Of a DNA stretch of 64,000 nt, positions 47,926-56,614 are shown piece after piece. The first letter of the stretch is position 1, and every line of letters begins with the position of its first letter. The stretch covers positions 62,001-126,000 of the forward strand of contig NZ_FOQI01000002.1 of assembly GCF_900113705.1 (NCBI RefSeq), written 5' to 3'. This stretch comes from Collimonas sp. OK307. GTDB lineage: Bacteria; Pseudomonadota; Gammaproteobacteria; Burkholderiales; Burkholderiaceae_D. The position numbers and the translations under genes were made by a program. The notes under the pieces are model-generated. The model ran no database searches and was not told the DNA's origin. It saw nothing but the letters and a program-made list of their open reading frames with translations.

Positions 47926-48200
47926 TGCATAACCTTGTTCATATAAGTGGTCCAGATTTGTCGGGCCGTCTCAAGCGGGTTTTCCAGCAAGCTGCGCCTT
48001 CGGTTTTCGTCGTATTCCTGGCGTTTCACCGCATCCGACAAAAGATCGTAGGCTTCCTGGACGTCGCGGAATCGCGCGGGCGCGTCGGGCGCGGTATTTC
48101 TGTCAGGGTGAAACTCTGAGGCTTTCTTGCGGTAGGCGTTTTTCAGCGCGCCAGCCGTTGCATCACTGTCTATGCCGAGAACGGCGTAATAATCCTTCAT
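47922..48200 (-). CDS. Minimal J-domain (DnaJ-type) co-chaperone
   Basis: A 92-residue protein that is almost only a J domain: MKDYYAVLGIDSDATAGALK (helix I), YRKKASEFHPDRN with the essential HPD motif, and FRDVQEAYDLLSDAVKRQEY (helix III). A 20-residue tail follows. It lacks the Gly/Phe, zinc-finger and substrate-binding parts of DnaJ, so it is a class C J-protein that would direct an Hsp70 to a specific client. TGAGGA precedes the ATG. It leads a four-gene unit, and the three following gene products are its likely clients. Confidence 0.88.
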   Translation of the reverse strand: MKDYYAVLGIDSDATAGALKNAYRKKASEFHPDRNTAPDAPARFRDVQEAYDLLSDAVKRQEYDENRRRSLLENPLETARQIWTTYMNKVMQ

Positions 48201-48421
48201 GCGTCCTCACACGTTGGCGTTGGCGAATTATCGCTATTTGTCAGCGATCGCCGTCTTGTTACAGATGGAATGAATACTTGCAGGGTAAGCGTTTATTGCC
48301 GAACATTGCCGAACATTGCTGAATGTTGCCAAGCAGATACAAGCGCTTAAGAAGGGTCCGAAGAGGATACACGATTGGCGGCAATAAGTCGATGGCGGGA
48401 GTCGCCGGAAAACCACGGTTT
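48201..48421 (-). promoter_or_regulatory. Upstream region of the J-domain operon with short repeats
   Basis: Between the J-domain gene and the DTW gene, TTGCCGAACA occurs twice in tandem at about 48297-48316. A partial inverted copy, TGAATGTTGCC, follows to about 48332. These clustered repeats lie about 100-130 bp before the J-domain start and could be a regulator site. No convincing heat-shock promoter was recognised. Confidence 0.35.
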
Positions 48422-49057
48422 CTAGTGCTTTTCATAGGTAAGCTGCTGCCTCACAAAGCCACTAAATGCTGTCAGCAAAGGCTGATATTTCCCCTCGTTT
48501 TGCTCAAGTTGCATCAGGGCATAACAAGTTGCTTCCAGCGTGGATAACTGCCCGGGGCGGTGAGCTTTGCGAATCAGGTAGCGCGATGCCGGCGTATTGC
48601 TCAATGACAACCTAGGCAGTTGCTGCAGCAGGGGATTGAGGTAAAGCATTTTCCGGCTCTTGCGCCATGTACCGTCCAGCACGATCAAACGCACTTGTGC
48701 GGGGTCAAGCAATTGTGTCTGGTCCAACTGTGGCGGCGTCGCCAGATTCAGGCCTTTGTCTTCAGGACTGTCAGGGTAAAGCAGGATGGTGTACCTGGCT
48801 GCGGTCGGTTGGAGCAGCGCCTGCATGGCCTGCTCCGCGAAGACCTCGCCGACAAGCACTTCACTTCGCGGCAAACTCAGCTGGAGCAAACGAACGCTGC
48901 CTTTTGCATTGTCGACTTCCAAAGGGTGCTGCAAGATCAGCACTTCGACCGCGTTCTCTGTAGGCGTAACCCAATTGCAAATGCAGGTGCGCTGCGGACG
49001 CAGGCACCTGGGGCAGGTAAGGCGTTTGATAGAGGTTGGCTGCATGGGTGGCTGCAT
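48422..49057 (-). CDS. DTW-domain tRNA-uridine aminocarboxypropyltransferase (TapT/YfiP-like)
   Basis: A 211-residue protein. An N-terminal zinc-ribbon-like CPRCLRPQRTCIC is followed by the DTW-type signature LDGTWRKSRKML at about residues 125-136 and a C-terminal EATCYALMQLEQNEG. DTW enzymes transfer a 3-amino-3-carboxypropyl group from SAM to a tRNA uridine (position 47 for TapT). The start could be 49057, 49045 or a GTG at 49081; no clear ribosome site decides. Confidence 0.87.
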   Translation of the reverse strand: MQPPMQPTSIKRLTCPRCLRPQRTCICNWVTPTENAVEVLILQHPLEVDNAKGSVRLLQLSLPRSEVLVGEVFAEQAMQALLQPTAARYTILLYPDSPEDKGLNLATPPQLDQTQLLDPAQVRLIVLDGTWRKSRKMLYLNPLLQQLPRLSLSNTPASRYLIRKAHRPGQLSTLEATCYALMQLEQNEGKYQPLLTAFSGFVRQQLTYEKH

Positions 49058-49074
49058 TATGCGGGAAAACAATG

Positions 49075-49224
49075 TCAGCACAATAAGTTACCTGAAATCA
49101 GATCCAACAGAAAATCCGGCTGCAAGTAAGCCCGGAAACAAGCGGCCAGTAAACCGGCGAGCAAAAGGCCGCCGACGCAAACAGCGAACAATCTTCTCAA
49201 GCGCATGGACGACCGATCAGACAT
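49075..49224 (-). CDS. Small single-helix membrane protein, overlapping the MFS gene end
   Basis: About 49 residues (43 if the inner ATG at 49206 is used). It has one hydrophobic helix, LFAVCVGGLLLAGLLAACF, and a conserved-looking tail, RAYLQPDFLLDLISGNLLC. Its start ATG lies in the last codons of the MFS gene (8-bp overlap), which would couple translation. I recall similar short tails in other betaproteobacteria, but this is weak evidence. It may be a chance frame. Confidence 0.4.
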   Translation of the reverse strand: MSDRSSMRLRRLFAVCVGGLLLAGLLAACFRAYLQPDFLLDLISGNLLC

Positions 49225-50431
49225 GCGCCGGCCTGGCCTGAACCGCGCGATCGTCAATCGGCAAACTGATGATCGCGGCGACTGCGCTGAGGCCGATCGC
49301 AATCGCCCAGACTGCCTGGTAATTGCCGGTCAGGTCAAACAAGACCCCGCCCAGCCACACCCCCAGGAAACTGCCGAGTTGATGGCTCAGGAAGACAAAT
49401 CCGTACAGCATGGAGATATGTTGATAGCCGAATATCTGGCCGACCACGCCGTTCGACAACGGTACCGTACCCAGCCATATCAACCCCATTACCGCCGCAA
49501 ATACATAGGTCGTCAGCGGCGTCACCGGCACCAGGACAAAAACCGCCAGGGCGATGCCGCGTAGGCCGTAGATCGCCGCCAGCAGATATTTCTTGCTGAA
49601 TTTCTCACCGAAATAACCGCATAGATAGGTCCCCAGGATATTCGCCAACGCCACAATTGCCAGCGCCGTCACGCCGACAGTCGGGCTCAGCCCCTGATCC
49701 GCCAGATAGGCCGGCAAGTGGGTGGCGATGAACGCCAATTGAAAGCCGCAGGCGAAGAAACCCAGCGTCAACAGTAGAAATCCCTGATGCCGGAATGCCT
49801 GCCTGAGCGCCTGCACCATGCTTTGCCCCGCAGCCTCAGGCGGCCTGCCCGCAGGCGCCGAAGTTCCGAACGCCAGCGCGACTATGAGCAAACACGCGCC
49901 ACTGCCGATCAGCAAGGCATGCGCCCAGCCCAAATGACCGATCAATGCCTGGTTCGACGGCAGCATCGCAAATTGTCCCAATGAGCCGAAGGCGCCGACA
50001 ACCCCCAGCGCCATGCCACGTTTTTCAGCACTGACTATCTTGCCGACCGCGCCATAGACGATGCCGAAGCCGGTGCAACTCTGGGCAATGCCAACCAGCA
50101 GTCCGGCGCTGGTGGCAAGCCCGATACCGGTGCTGGCTTGCGACATGCCATATAGGCCGAGCGCATACAGGATGCCGCCGACAACGAAAATCCGCCTGGC
50201 GCCGTAGCGATCGGCCAGCATCCCGGTGAACGGCTGGCTGATGCCCCACACCAGGTTTTGCAAAGCGATGGCAAAGGAAAAAGTGGCGCGATCCCAGCCC
50301 AGGTCCATCGTCATCGGCCGCAGGTAAAGACCGAAGCTATGGCGCTGCCCGATACAAAGAAACAGGATCATGCCGAAGCAGGTCAGCATTACCCAGTTGG
50401 TACGCGAATTGGTGCGCGCTTTGTAAAGCAT
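49217..50431 (-). CDS. MFS transporter (oxalate/formate- or CynX-like)
   Basis: A 404-residue membrane protein with 12 hydrophobic segments. The MFS A-motif GMLADRYGARRIF follows helix 2, and a weaker version, GYFGEKFSKKYL, occurs in the second half. The opening GMILFLCIGQRHSFGLYLRP is typical of the oxalate/formate antiporter-like MFS subgroup. The substrate is unknown. ATG 50431 is chosen because GGAGAG lies 8 nt upstream. A LysR gene lies just upstream on the same strand and may regulate it. Confidence 0.88.
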   Translation of the reverse strand: MLYKARTNSRTNWVMLTCFGMILFLCIGQRHSFGLYLRPMTMDLGWDRATFSFAIALQNLVWGISQPFTGMLADRYGARRIFVVGGILYALGLYGMSQASTGIGLATSAGLLVGIAQSCTGFGIVYGAVGKIVSAEKRGMALGVVGAFGSLGQFAMLPSNQALIGHLGWAHALLIGSGACLLIVALAFGTSAPAGRPPEAAGQSMVQALRQAFRHQGFLLLTLGFFACGFQLAFIATHLPAYLADQGLSPTVGVTALAIVALANILGTYLCGYFGEKFSKKYLLAAIYGLRGIALAVFVLVPVTPLTTYVFAAVMGLIWLGTVPLSNGVVGQIFGYQHISMLYGFVFLSHQLGSFLGVWLGGVLFDLTGNYQAVWAIAIGLSAVAAIISLPIDDRAVQARPAHV

Positions 50432-50541
50432 GTGATGACTCTCCATTGGATGCCGCTATCGAAAGCATAATTGTAAGCGCGGCAAAGAGGCTAGAGAAGA
50501 TGGCCAGTGAACGCATCAGTGTTGAACCGATTTCAACAATA

Positions 50542-51435
50542 TCAACTGCGCCGGCTCAGGAAATCGATCAGTCGCTTGACCCGCAACGGCAGCATGCGCC
50601 CCGGCAGATGCAACGCATAGGCCTGGTCGCCAAATCCCGCGTTGACTTGCCAGTCCGGCAGCAAGCGCAGCAAACGTCCCGCCTGCACTTCCTGCTTTGC
50701 ATAATAGTCGGGCAATACCGCCATGCCCAACGAGCGCGCTACCGCATCCCGGACCATTTCAAGTTCGTTAGACACCAGCACCGGCGGACGCGTCGCAACC
50801 AGCTTTTCCGTACCGCGCGTCAGCGTTATTTCATGCAGCTGGCTGGCGCGGGAAAAGCCTGCAATCGGTATCGTCGACAAATCGAGCGCGGCCAGGTCGT
50901 CGGCAAACCTTGAAGCCAGCGCCGGACTGGCGCATAGCCACCAGGAGACGTCGAACAGTTTTTTGGCGACTACATTTTCGGGCGGTTGAGAGGTCACACG
51001 GATCGCAAGGTCGAAAGGATCCTTGGTAATGTCGACGCCGAATTCACTCAAACGCACATCGATGTTGACCAGGGGATTGGCCTGCATGTATGCCATCAGC
51101 AGTGGCCGCAGCCAAACCGAACCGAGGCCGGACGGCGCGGAAATACGCACCAGCCCGGCGGTATCCTGGTTGAGGCCGTTGGCCAGCAGGTTGGCCTCGC
51201 TCAAGGTATCGGCGATCCGGCTGGCGTAGGCGGCCAGCCGGTAACCGGCATCGGTCAGGCCGACGCTGCGGGTGGTGCGGATCAACAGCTGGCAACCGAG
51301 CCTGGCTTCAATCGCCTTGATCCGGTGGCTGAGCGCAGAGCGCGACAGGCCCAGCGCTTCGGCCGCCTTGGTCAGGCTGCCGCTACTGGCGACGTGATAA
51401 AAAATGATCAGCGAATTGGCATCGAGATTATTCAT
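50542..51435 (-). CDS. LysR-family regulator
   Basis: A 297-residue LTTR with HTH residues ANSLIIFYHVASSGSLTKAA and LSRSALSHRIKAIEARLG. The effector domain is of CrgA type (SAPSGLGSVWLRPLLMAYMQ). It is 110 bp upstream of the MFS gene on the same strand and divergent from an alpha/beta hydrolase gene 105 bp away. The hydrolase is the classical LTTR target by geometry. Confidence 0.92.
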   Translation of the reverse strand: MNNLDANSLIIFYHVASSGSLTKAAEALGLSRSALSHRIKAIEARLGCQLLIRTTRSVGLTDAGYRLAAYASRIADTLSEANLLANGLNQDTAGLVRISAPSGLGSVWLRPLLMAYMQANPLVNIDVRLSEFGVDITKDPFDLAIRVTSQPPENVVAKKLFDVSWWLCASPALASRFADDLAALDLSTIPIAGFSRASQLHEITLTRGTEKLVATRPPVLVSNELEMVRDAVARSLGMAVLPDYYAKQEVQAGRLLRLLPDWQVNAGFGDQAYALHLPGRMLPLRVKRLIDFLSRRS

Positions 51436-51540
51436 ATTGGTGAGCTGCACTCAACAAAGATATGCCGGCAGCATACCTTATGCGCACGCCTTTTGCTCTC
51501 TACAATCGAGGCTATACAGACCAGCAGGCTTACTGAAAAA

Positions 51541-52527
51541 ATGTCCCCTGAATTGCAAACCGAAGCGCCGATCGAGTCGCCGATCCAGATCCCGGCCACG
51601 GACGGCTACCCCTTAGGCGCCTGCTTGTACTATTCCGACGCGTTGCACCTGCCGCAAACGGTGGCGATCATCAATTGCGCCACCGGCGTCAAGGCAGCTT
51701 ATTACGCACGTTACGCAAAATTCCTGGCTGCCCATGGCTACCTTGCCATCACTTACGACTATCGCGGCATCGGGGCCTCTCGACCGGCGTCGCTACGTCG
51801 CTTAAAGGCGACAAAATTCGACTGGGGCAGCAAGGATTTCGAAGGCATCATGTCATGGGTTATCAAGAATATTCCGGATGCAAAAATCGTCGTGGTCGGC
51901 CACAGCATTGGCGGCGTATTACCTGGCTTCAGCGCCTCGAACGGGCGCATAGACCGCTTGCTGACAGTGGGCGCGCAATTCGCATATTGGCAGGATTATG
52001 CAGAACATGCGCGCTACCGGATGCTGCTGAAATGGCATGTGCTGATGCCTTTGGCGACAACGCTGGCGGGCTTTTTTCCGGGGCGCCTGCTGGGCTGGCT
52101 GGAAGATCTGCCGGCCGGTGTGGCCTATGAATGGGCGTTCCGGGGAGCGACACTGAGTCAGCGGCACAGCTCCAGTATCTTTAGCAAACCGGTAAAACAC
52201 CAGGAACGCTGCGCCAACACGCACTATTTCGCACAACTGCACTGCCCGTTACTCGCGTACAGCATCAGCGACGACAACTTCGGTACGCCGGCCGCGGTGA
52301 TGCGGCTGTTACGCTATTACCGTGGCAGCGACAGGACCCATGTGATGGTGACGCCCGGTGAATTCGCGCTATCCGAGATTGGTCATTTCGCTTTTTTCCA
52401 TGACCGCTTTGGCCAGAATTTATGGCCAGAGTCGCTGGCTTGGCTGAACACCGGCAACGTATCGCGACAGGCCGTGAATTTCCTGCCATCCGAGCCAATT
52501 TCCGAGCCGGACACTTACCGCTTTTAA
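51541..52527 (+). CDS. Alpha/beta-hydrolase (serine aminopeptidase S33-like)
   Basis: A 328-residue cytoplasmic hydrolase. YDYRGIGASRP is the strand-4 region, and the nucleophile elbow is VVVGHSIGGVLPG (Ser at about 122). The catalytic acid lies in ISDDNFGTP and the His in EIGHFAFFH. The lid region is large. The substrate is unknown, perhaps a lipid ester. The start is ATG 51541; the long upstream frame is shadow of the divergent LysR gene. Confidence 0.88.
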   Translation: MSPELQTEAPIESPIQIPATDGYPLGACLYYSDALHLPQTVAIINCATGVKAAYYARYAKFLAAHGYLAITYDYRGIGASRPASLRRLKATKFDWGSKDFEGIMSWVIKNIPDAKIVVVGHSIGGVLPGFSASNGRIDRLLTVGAQFAYWQDYAEHARYRMLLKWHVLMPLATTLAGFFPGRLLGWLEDLPAGVAYEWAFRGATLSQRHSSSIFSKPVKHQERCANTHYFAQLHCPLLAYSISDDNFGTPAAVMRLLRYYRGSDRTHVMVTPGEFALSEIGHFAFFHDRFGQNLWPESLAWLNTGNVSRQAVNFLPSEPISEPDTYRF

Positions 52528-52532
52528 TGCCT

Positions 52533-53501
52533 CTATGGCGCTTTCTTGCGTGCAGATACCTTTTTCGGCGACGGAACGTCCACCGACGCAATGATAGCGG
52601 CGGGCGCCGCATGCTCCTGCAATGCGCGCACTTCGTCGTGCAGCCAGCTGCGCAAAGCTTGCAGCGGCGCCCAGTCGCGCAAAGCAGGCGGATAAACCAG
52701 GAAGTAAGAAGCGAAATCGGCGTCGGGCGCCAGCCGTTGTTCGGAGAGTTGCACCAGCAAACCGTCGCGCAAGGCCTCGGCCACCATGAACTCGCGCCCC
52801 ATCGCTATCCCCAAGCCTTGCTCGGCAGCCTGCAGCATCAGGCCGGCGTCGTTGAAGCTGGCCACCGGATTGGTCCTTACCGTCAGGCCGGCTTCACCGA
52901 ACCAGCGATCCCATAAATCGGCGTCGCCCAGCAGTGCTTCATGCACCAGGGCGGCAGCGCCGCTGCCCTGCAAGCGGCGCGCGGTGGCCGGCGATGCTAC
53001 CACCACCAACGGGCTATCAAACAGACGTTCGTCGCTCAACCCGGGCCAACCGCCGCGCCCTTGCCGTAGCGCCGCGTGAAAACCGTCACGCTGCAAATCG
53101 ATCAATTGCTGCGACGAATGCAACTCTATTGCTATGTCTGGATGACGTTCGCGCCAGCGCTGCATGCGCGGCAGCAGCCAGCGTTGCAAAAAGGACGGCA
53201 TCACCGTCAGCCGTAACCGTTGCGCAGTACCGATCGCCGTCGCGGCGGCGGCCAGCACGCCGACATCCAGCTGCGCCAGCGCCGACTCGACACTGCAGAG
53301 CAGCGCCTGGCCCGCTTCATTCAGCACGATGCGACGACCGCGCCGCTCAAACAGGGTGAAACCAAGTTGCTGCTCCAGCACGCCGATCTGCTGGCTGACG
53401 GCGCTGTGGGTCAAATGCATTTCGACCGCTGTGGCGCGCAAATTCTGCAGGCGCGCGGCGGTACGGAAGACGGGGAGGGTATGAAGTGGAAGTCGACTCA
53501 T
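52533..53501 (-). CDS. LysR-family regulator (GcvA-like)
   Basis: A 322-residue LTTR. The HTH reads LPVFRTAARLQNLRATAVEM, LTHSAVSQQIGVLEQQLGFT, the GcvA-like subgroup that begins with L-P-x-L-x-x-F. The C-terminal 30 residues are basic and alanine-rich (PSPKKVSARKKAP), which is unusual for LTTRs. It converges on the hydrolase gene with 5 bp between and is divergent from the DUF1127-like gene. ATG 53501 fits the family start better than 53513. Confidence 0.9.
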   Translation of the reverse strand: MSRLPLHTLPVFRTAARLQNLRATAVEMHLTHSAVSQQIGVLEQQLGFTLFERRGRRIVLNEAGQALLCSVESALAQLDVGVLAAAATAIGTAQRLRLTVMPSFLQRWLLPRMQRWRERHPDIAIELHSSQQLIDLQRDGFHAALRQGRGGWPGLSDERLFDSPLVVVASPATARRLQGSGAAALVHEALLGDADLWDRWFGEAGLTVRTNPVASFNDAGLMLQAAEQGLGIAMGREFMVAEALRDGLLVQLSEQRLAPDADFASYFLVYPPALRDWAPLQALRSWLHDEVRALQEHAAPAAIIASVDVPSPKKVSARKKAP

Positions 53502-53639
53502 GCTGGTAAGCATAACTTACCAATATGGTTAGAACAAGTCGTTTCCCTAAGTACGTTTGGTTGGATATTCTGACCAGTATTGAAAGTGCTTTAAAGAAAG
53601 TACTTCAAAATTTCCCGATAACCAACTTGTGAGGTTGCC

Positions 53640-53894
53640 ATGAACTGCGTATCTACACCGAATCAAATCGCTGCAACATTGCCACGTCCGCAAAATTTCC
53701 TGGATGGCGTATTACAAGTAATCAGAAGCACTGTAGGCGGGGCGCGGCAACACCCGGTTCCTGTACAGGCCGCAGAGGTAGAGCCATGCTTTGCGCTGAA
53801 TCTGCGCGAACTGAACGATCACCTGCTGCGCGACATCGGCTATATCGATTCCGTGCCGCCGCGTGAACGTACACACCAGGATACGGTTTATTGA
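53640..53894 (+). CDS. DUF1127-like small protein
   Basis: An 84-residue protein ending with NLRELNDHLLRDIGYIDS, which fits the DUF1127 (YjiS-like) motif in which an Arg-Asp-Ile-Gly core follows a short helix. DUF1127 proteins are small, basic and linked to RNA turnover or phosphate and carbon physiology in some bacteria. It lies divergently from a GcvA-like LysR gene 138 bp away, and GAGGTT precedes the ATG. The N-terminal half has no recognised motif. Confidence 0.68.
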   Translation: MNCVSTPNQIAATLPRPQNFLDGVLQVIRSTVGGARQHPVPVQAAEVEPCFALNLRELNDHLLRDIGYIDSVPPRERTHQDTVY

Positions 53895-53946
53895 GACTTA
53901 TTGAGCACCCGTCAAAATGGCAAAAGCGACCTGCTGTATTTGTATT

Positions 53947-54837
53947 TCAATCAACAAAGCCGCGTGCTCCTTGCATGCCTCCGGTGTGCACAGCGAGCAC
54001 CCGCTCATCTGCGCTGAAAGCATGCGCCTGCTGCAGATTCCTGAGCGCATGGAATAGCTTGCCGGTGTAAACCGGTTCTATCGGAATCTCGAATTCCTGT
54101 GAAAACTCGCGGCAGAACTGGCGCAACTCTGGCGGAGCTTTGCCGTAACCACCATGATGTGCGTCGGTGATCAGTTCGTAATTTTGGTAGGCTGGATAAC
54201 CCGCCTCTTGCAACAGGCGGGCAATCTCCTGGTGCAAATAGCCGGCGTTCTTGAGGACAGCGATGCCGATCACGCGGCCGCGTCCTTGCAAACCCGCCAA
54301 GATGCCGGCCAAGGTGGCGCCGGTGCCGCATGCGACCATGATCACTTCCGGAATGAAGGGCAGTTCGTCGACCAATTCTGCGACACCGCGTAAAGCTGCC
54401 GGCGCACTGCCGCCTTCTGGCAGCCAGACATGGCTGTCGTCGGCATCGGTTATATGCCGGCGCCAGGCTTGCGGCTCGTCGCGCAGCTGACGATACTCAT
54501 CGCGCGATACGAACTGGATTTGCATACCCAGATGGCGGCAATCGTCCAGCGTGGCGCTATCTTGCTCCGCCGCGCCGCGCACCAACCCTATGGTCGGCCA
54601 ACCTCCCAAAGCTCCGGCGTAGGCAAGAGCATGCAGATGATTGGACCACGGGCCGCCCATCGTAACCAACGTCGGCCTCCGCTCTTGCAAGGCAAGCAAC
54701 GGGTATTTCAGCTTGCGGAATTTATTCCCCGATACCTCCGCGTGCAGCAGATCGTCACGCTTTATCCAGACATCGCGCCCCAGGAAAGACGTGCTTTCCA
54801 AGCGCTGGCAGGGTGAAGTTGCGTAGGAAAACAGCAC
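53947..54837 (-). CDS. D-cysteine desulfhydrase / ACC deaminase-like PLP enzyme
   Basis: A 296-residue fold-type II PLP enzyme. The PLP lysine lies in the region VSGNKFRKLKYPL, and the phosphate or substrate loops in MGGPWSNHLHALAYA and ACGTGATLAGILAGL. Family members split D-cysteine or ACC, or act on related amino acids. A GTG at 54837, one base after the upstream TAG, is the most likely start because the ATGs at 54894 and 54936 lie inside the luciferase-like gene. That implies coupled translation with it. Confidence 0.85.
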   Translation of the reverse strand: MLFSYATSPCQRLESTSFLGRDVWIKRDDLLHAEVSGNKFRKLKYPLLALQERRPTLVTMGGPWSNHLHALAYAGALGGWPTIGLVRGAAEQDSATLDDCRHLGMQIQFVSRDEYRQLRDEPQAWRRHITDADDSHVWLPEGGSAPAALRGVAELVDELPFIPEVIMVACGTGATLAGILAGLQGRGRVIGIAVLKNAGYLHQEIARLLQEAGYPAYQNYELITDAHHGGYGKAPPELRQFCREFSQEFEIPIEPVYTGKLFHALRNLQQAHAFSADERVLAVHTGGMQGARGFVD

Positions 54838-54838
54838 G

Positions 54839-55846
54839 CTAAATCGACATCTGCAGCGGCTCCACGCTGCGTGCAACGTCGGCGATGATTTCATAGGAAT
54901 GCAGCCGCGCCTTGTGCTCGAACACGTCCGAAACAATCATCAATTCATCGGCGCCGGTGCGCAGCAGGAATTTTTCCAATCCTTCGCGCACGGTTTCCGG
55001 CGAGCCGATGATCGAACACGCCAGCATGTGCGAAGCCTGCGCCTTCTCCAGCGGCGACCAATAGGTTTCGATATCGTCGATAGGCGGCTTGCTCAGGCCG
55101 CGCACGCCGCGGTGCATGTCGGTGAACGACATTTGCTGGGTAGTCGCCAGACGGCGCGCCTCGGCATCGGTATCGGCGGCGATGATGTTGATACCCACCA
55201 TCGCATGCGGCCTGGCCTGCTGTGCGGACGGTTTGAATTGGGCACGATACAGTTGCAACGCCATGTCCAGCGAATCCGGCGCGAAATGTGAAGCGAAGGC
55301 GTACGGCAAGCCAAGCTCGGCGGCCAGGCGCGAGCCGAAAGTACTCGACCCCAGTATCCACAGCGGCACCTGGGTGCCGTGGCCCGGCACAGCGACGATG
55401 CGCTGGTCCGGCTCGGCCGGCGCCAGGAAAGCTTGCAGTTCCAGCACGTCCTGCGGAAACGACTCGGCACTCGCCGGATCGCGCCGCAGCGCCCGGGTGG
55501 TGATCTGGTCGGTGCCGGGCGCACGCCCCAGGCCGAGATCGATACGGCCCGGAAACAGCGAGGCCAGCGTGCCGAACTGCTCGGCAATCACTAGCGGCGA
55601 GTGGTTCGGCAACATGACGCCGCCGGCGCCCACCCGTATGGTGCTGGTGCCTGCAGCGACGTGGCCTATCGCCACGGCAGTGGCGGCGCTGGCGATGCCG
55701 CGCATGTTGTGGTGTTCTGCCATCCAGAAACGGCGATAGTTCCAGCCTTCGGCGTGCAACGCCAGATCGCGCGCATGGTCGAGCGCGGTGCGCGCATCGC
55801 TACCTTGGCGGATACGGACCAGGTCCAGAATTGAAATTGGGATCAC
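54839..55846 (-). CDS. LLM-class flavin-dependent oxidoreductase
   Basis: A 335-residue luciferase-like TIM-barrel protein. It opens with [12 protein letters not shown] and contains [40 protein letters not shown]-type sequence and [14 protein letters not shown], all hallmarks of the MsnO8/YhbW-like subgroup. It would oxidise a small molecule with FMNH2 and oxygen; the substrate is unknown. The following PLP enzyme overlaps its end closely, so the two probably act together, perhaps on a sulfur- or nitrogen-containing compound. Confidence 0.9.
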   Translation of the reverse strand: MIPISILDLVRIRQGSDARTALDHARDLALHAEGWNYRRFWMAEHHNMRGIASAATAVAIGHVAAGTSTIRVGAGGVMLPNHSPLVIAEQFGTLASLFPGRIDLGLGRAPGTDQITTRALRRDPASAESFPQDVLELQAFLAPAEPDQRIVAVPGHGTQVPLWILGSSTFGSRLAAELGLPYAFASHFAPDSLDMALQLYRAQFKPSAQQARPHAMVGINIIAADTDAEARRLATTQQMSFTDMHRGVRGLSKPPIDDIETYWSPLEKAQASHMLACSIIGSPETVREGLEKFLLRTGADELMIVSDVFEHKARLHSYEIIADVARSVEPLQMSI

Positions 55847-56094
55847 AGCGACTTCCTTGTTCAGCTTGCGGTTTTCGAGTATATCTGCAGTGGTTTAAGC
55901 CTGCTGGCGGCGGGCCATTTTGCCGATTCGCAGGCATGGCGATTCCCTTGGAGTAAACTTGGTGGTCTAATAGCGCCACTCCTGCAAATGCCTGATTGGC
56001 AAGCTTTTGCCCTGATCCGAGACCGAAATCCCGATTCAACCCTGATAATTAACGCTTAACACGCCCCTTAATTCGACACTTAGTTCGACACATT

Positions 56095-56574
56095 ATGAAA
56101 ATTCTCTATCTGGACTACAACGGCGTGCTGCACGACGACAAGGTCATCCGCAACCGCAAGCGCGGCCTCTACATCGCCACGCCGGACCGGTCGTTCTTTG
56201 AATGGATGCCGATCCTGGAAGAGCTGCTGGCACCCTACCCGGACGTCAAAATCGTCCTCTCCACCAGCTGGGTCAGGGCATTGGGATTCGACGACACCAG
56301 ACAGGAACTCACCGAGAGCCTGCGCGAGCGCGTGATCGGCTCCACCTTCCATCACCCCAAACTGACGCCGGCGGAATTCGACACCATGCCGCGCGGCATG
56401 CAGATTCTGCGCGATGTCGAACGCCGCAAGCCGACCAGCTGGCTGGCGCTTGACGACGACGCCTTCGGCTGGCCGGCAGCTAGCCGCGACCATCTGCTGG
56501 AAACCAAAGGCAATCTGGGCTTGAGCGATCCGGCAACACAGGACGCACTGAAAGCCATGCTGGCAGCGCTTTAA
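56095..56574 (+). CDS. HAD-like protein of the Swiss-army-knife RNA-repair type
   Basis: A 159-residue HAD-fold protein. Motif I reads LYLDYNGVLHDD, so the nucleophile Asp7 is present but the usual second Asp is Asn9. Motif II is ILSTSW-like (VLSTSWVRALG) and the acidic motif IV is WLALDDDAFGWPA. The short, capless form resembles HAD domains named after Swiss-army-knife RNA repair proteins. The Asn substitution could lower phosphatase turnover. It sits 40 bp before a cysteine hydrolase gene on the same strand. Confidence 0.78.
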   Translation: MKILYLDYNGVLHDDKVIRNRKRGLYIATPDRSFFEWMPILEELLAPYPDVKIVLSTSWVRALGFDDTRQELTESLRERVIGSTFHHPKLTPAEFDTMPRGMQILRDVERRKPTSWLALDDDAFGWPAASRDHLLETKGNLGLSDPATQDALKAMLAAL

Positions 56575-56614
56575 GCAAAAAACCCGACATCGAGCAGGCC
56601 GCAAGGAGATACGG

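Noticed and set aside
48201-48421. Heat-shock (sigma32 or CIRCE) element before the J-domain gene
   Set aside because: No sequence with CIRCE arms or a convincing sigma32 promoter was found.
50986-51540. N-terminal extension of the alpha/beta-hydrolase frame
   Set aside because: It is antisense to the LysR gene and lacks domain features; the ATG at 51541 starts the hydrolase fold.
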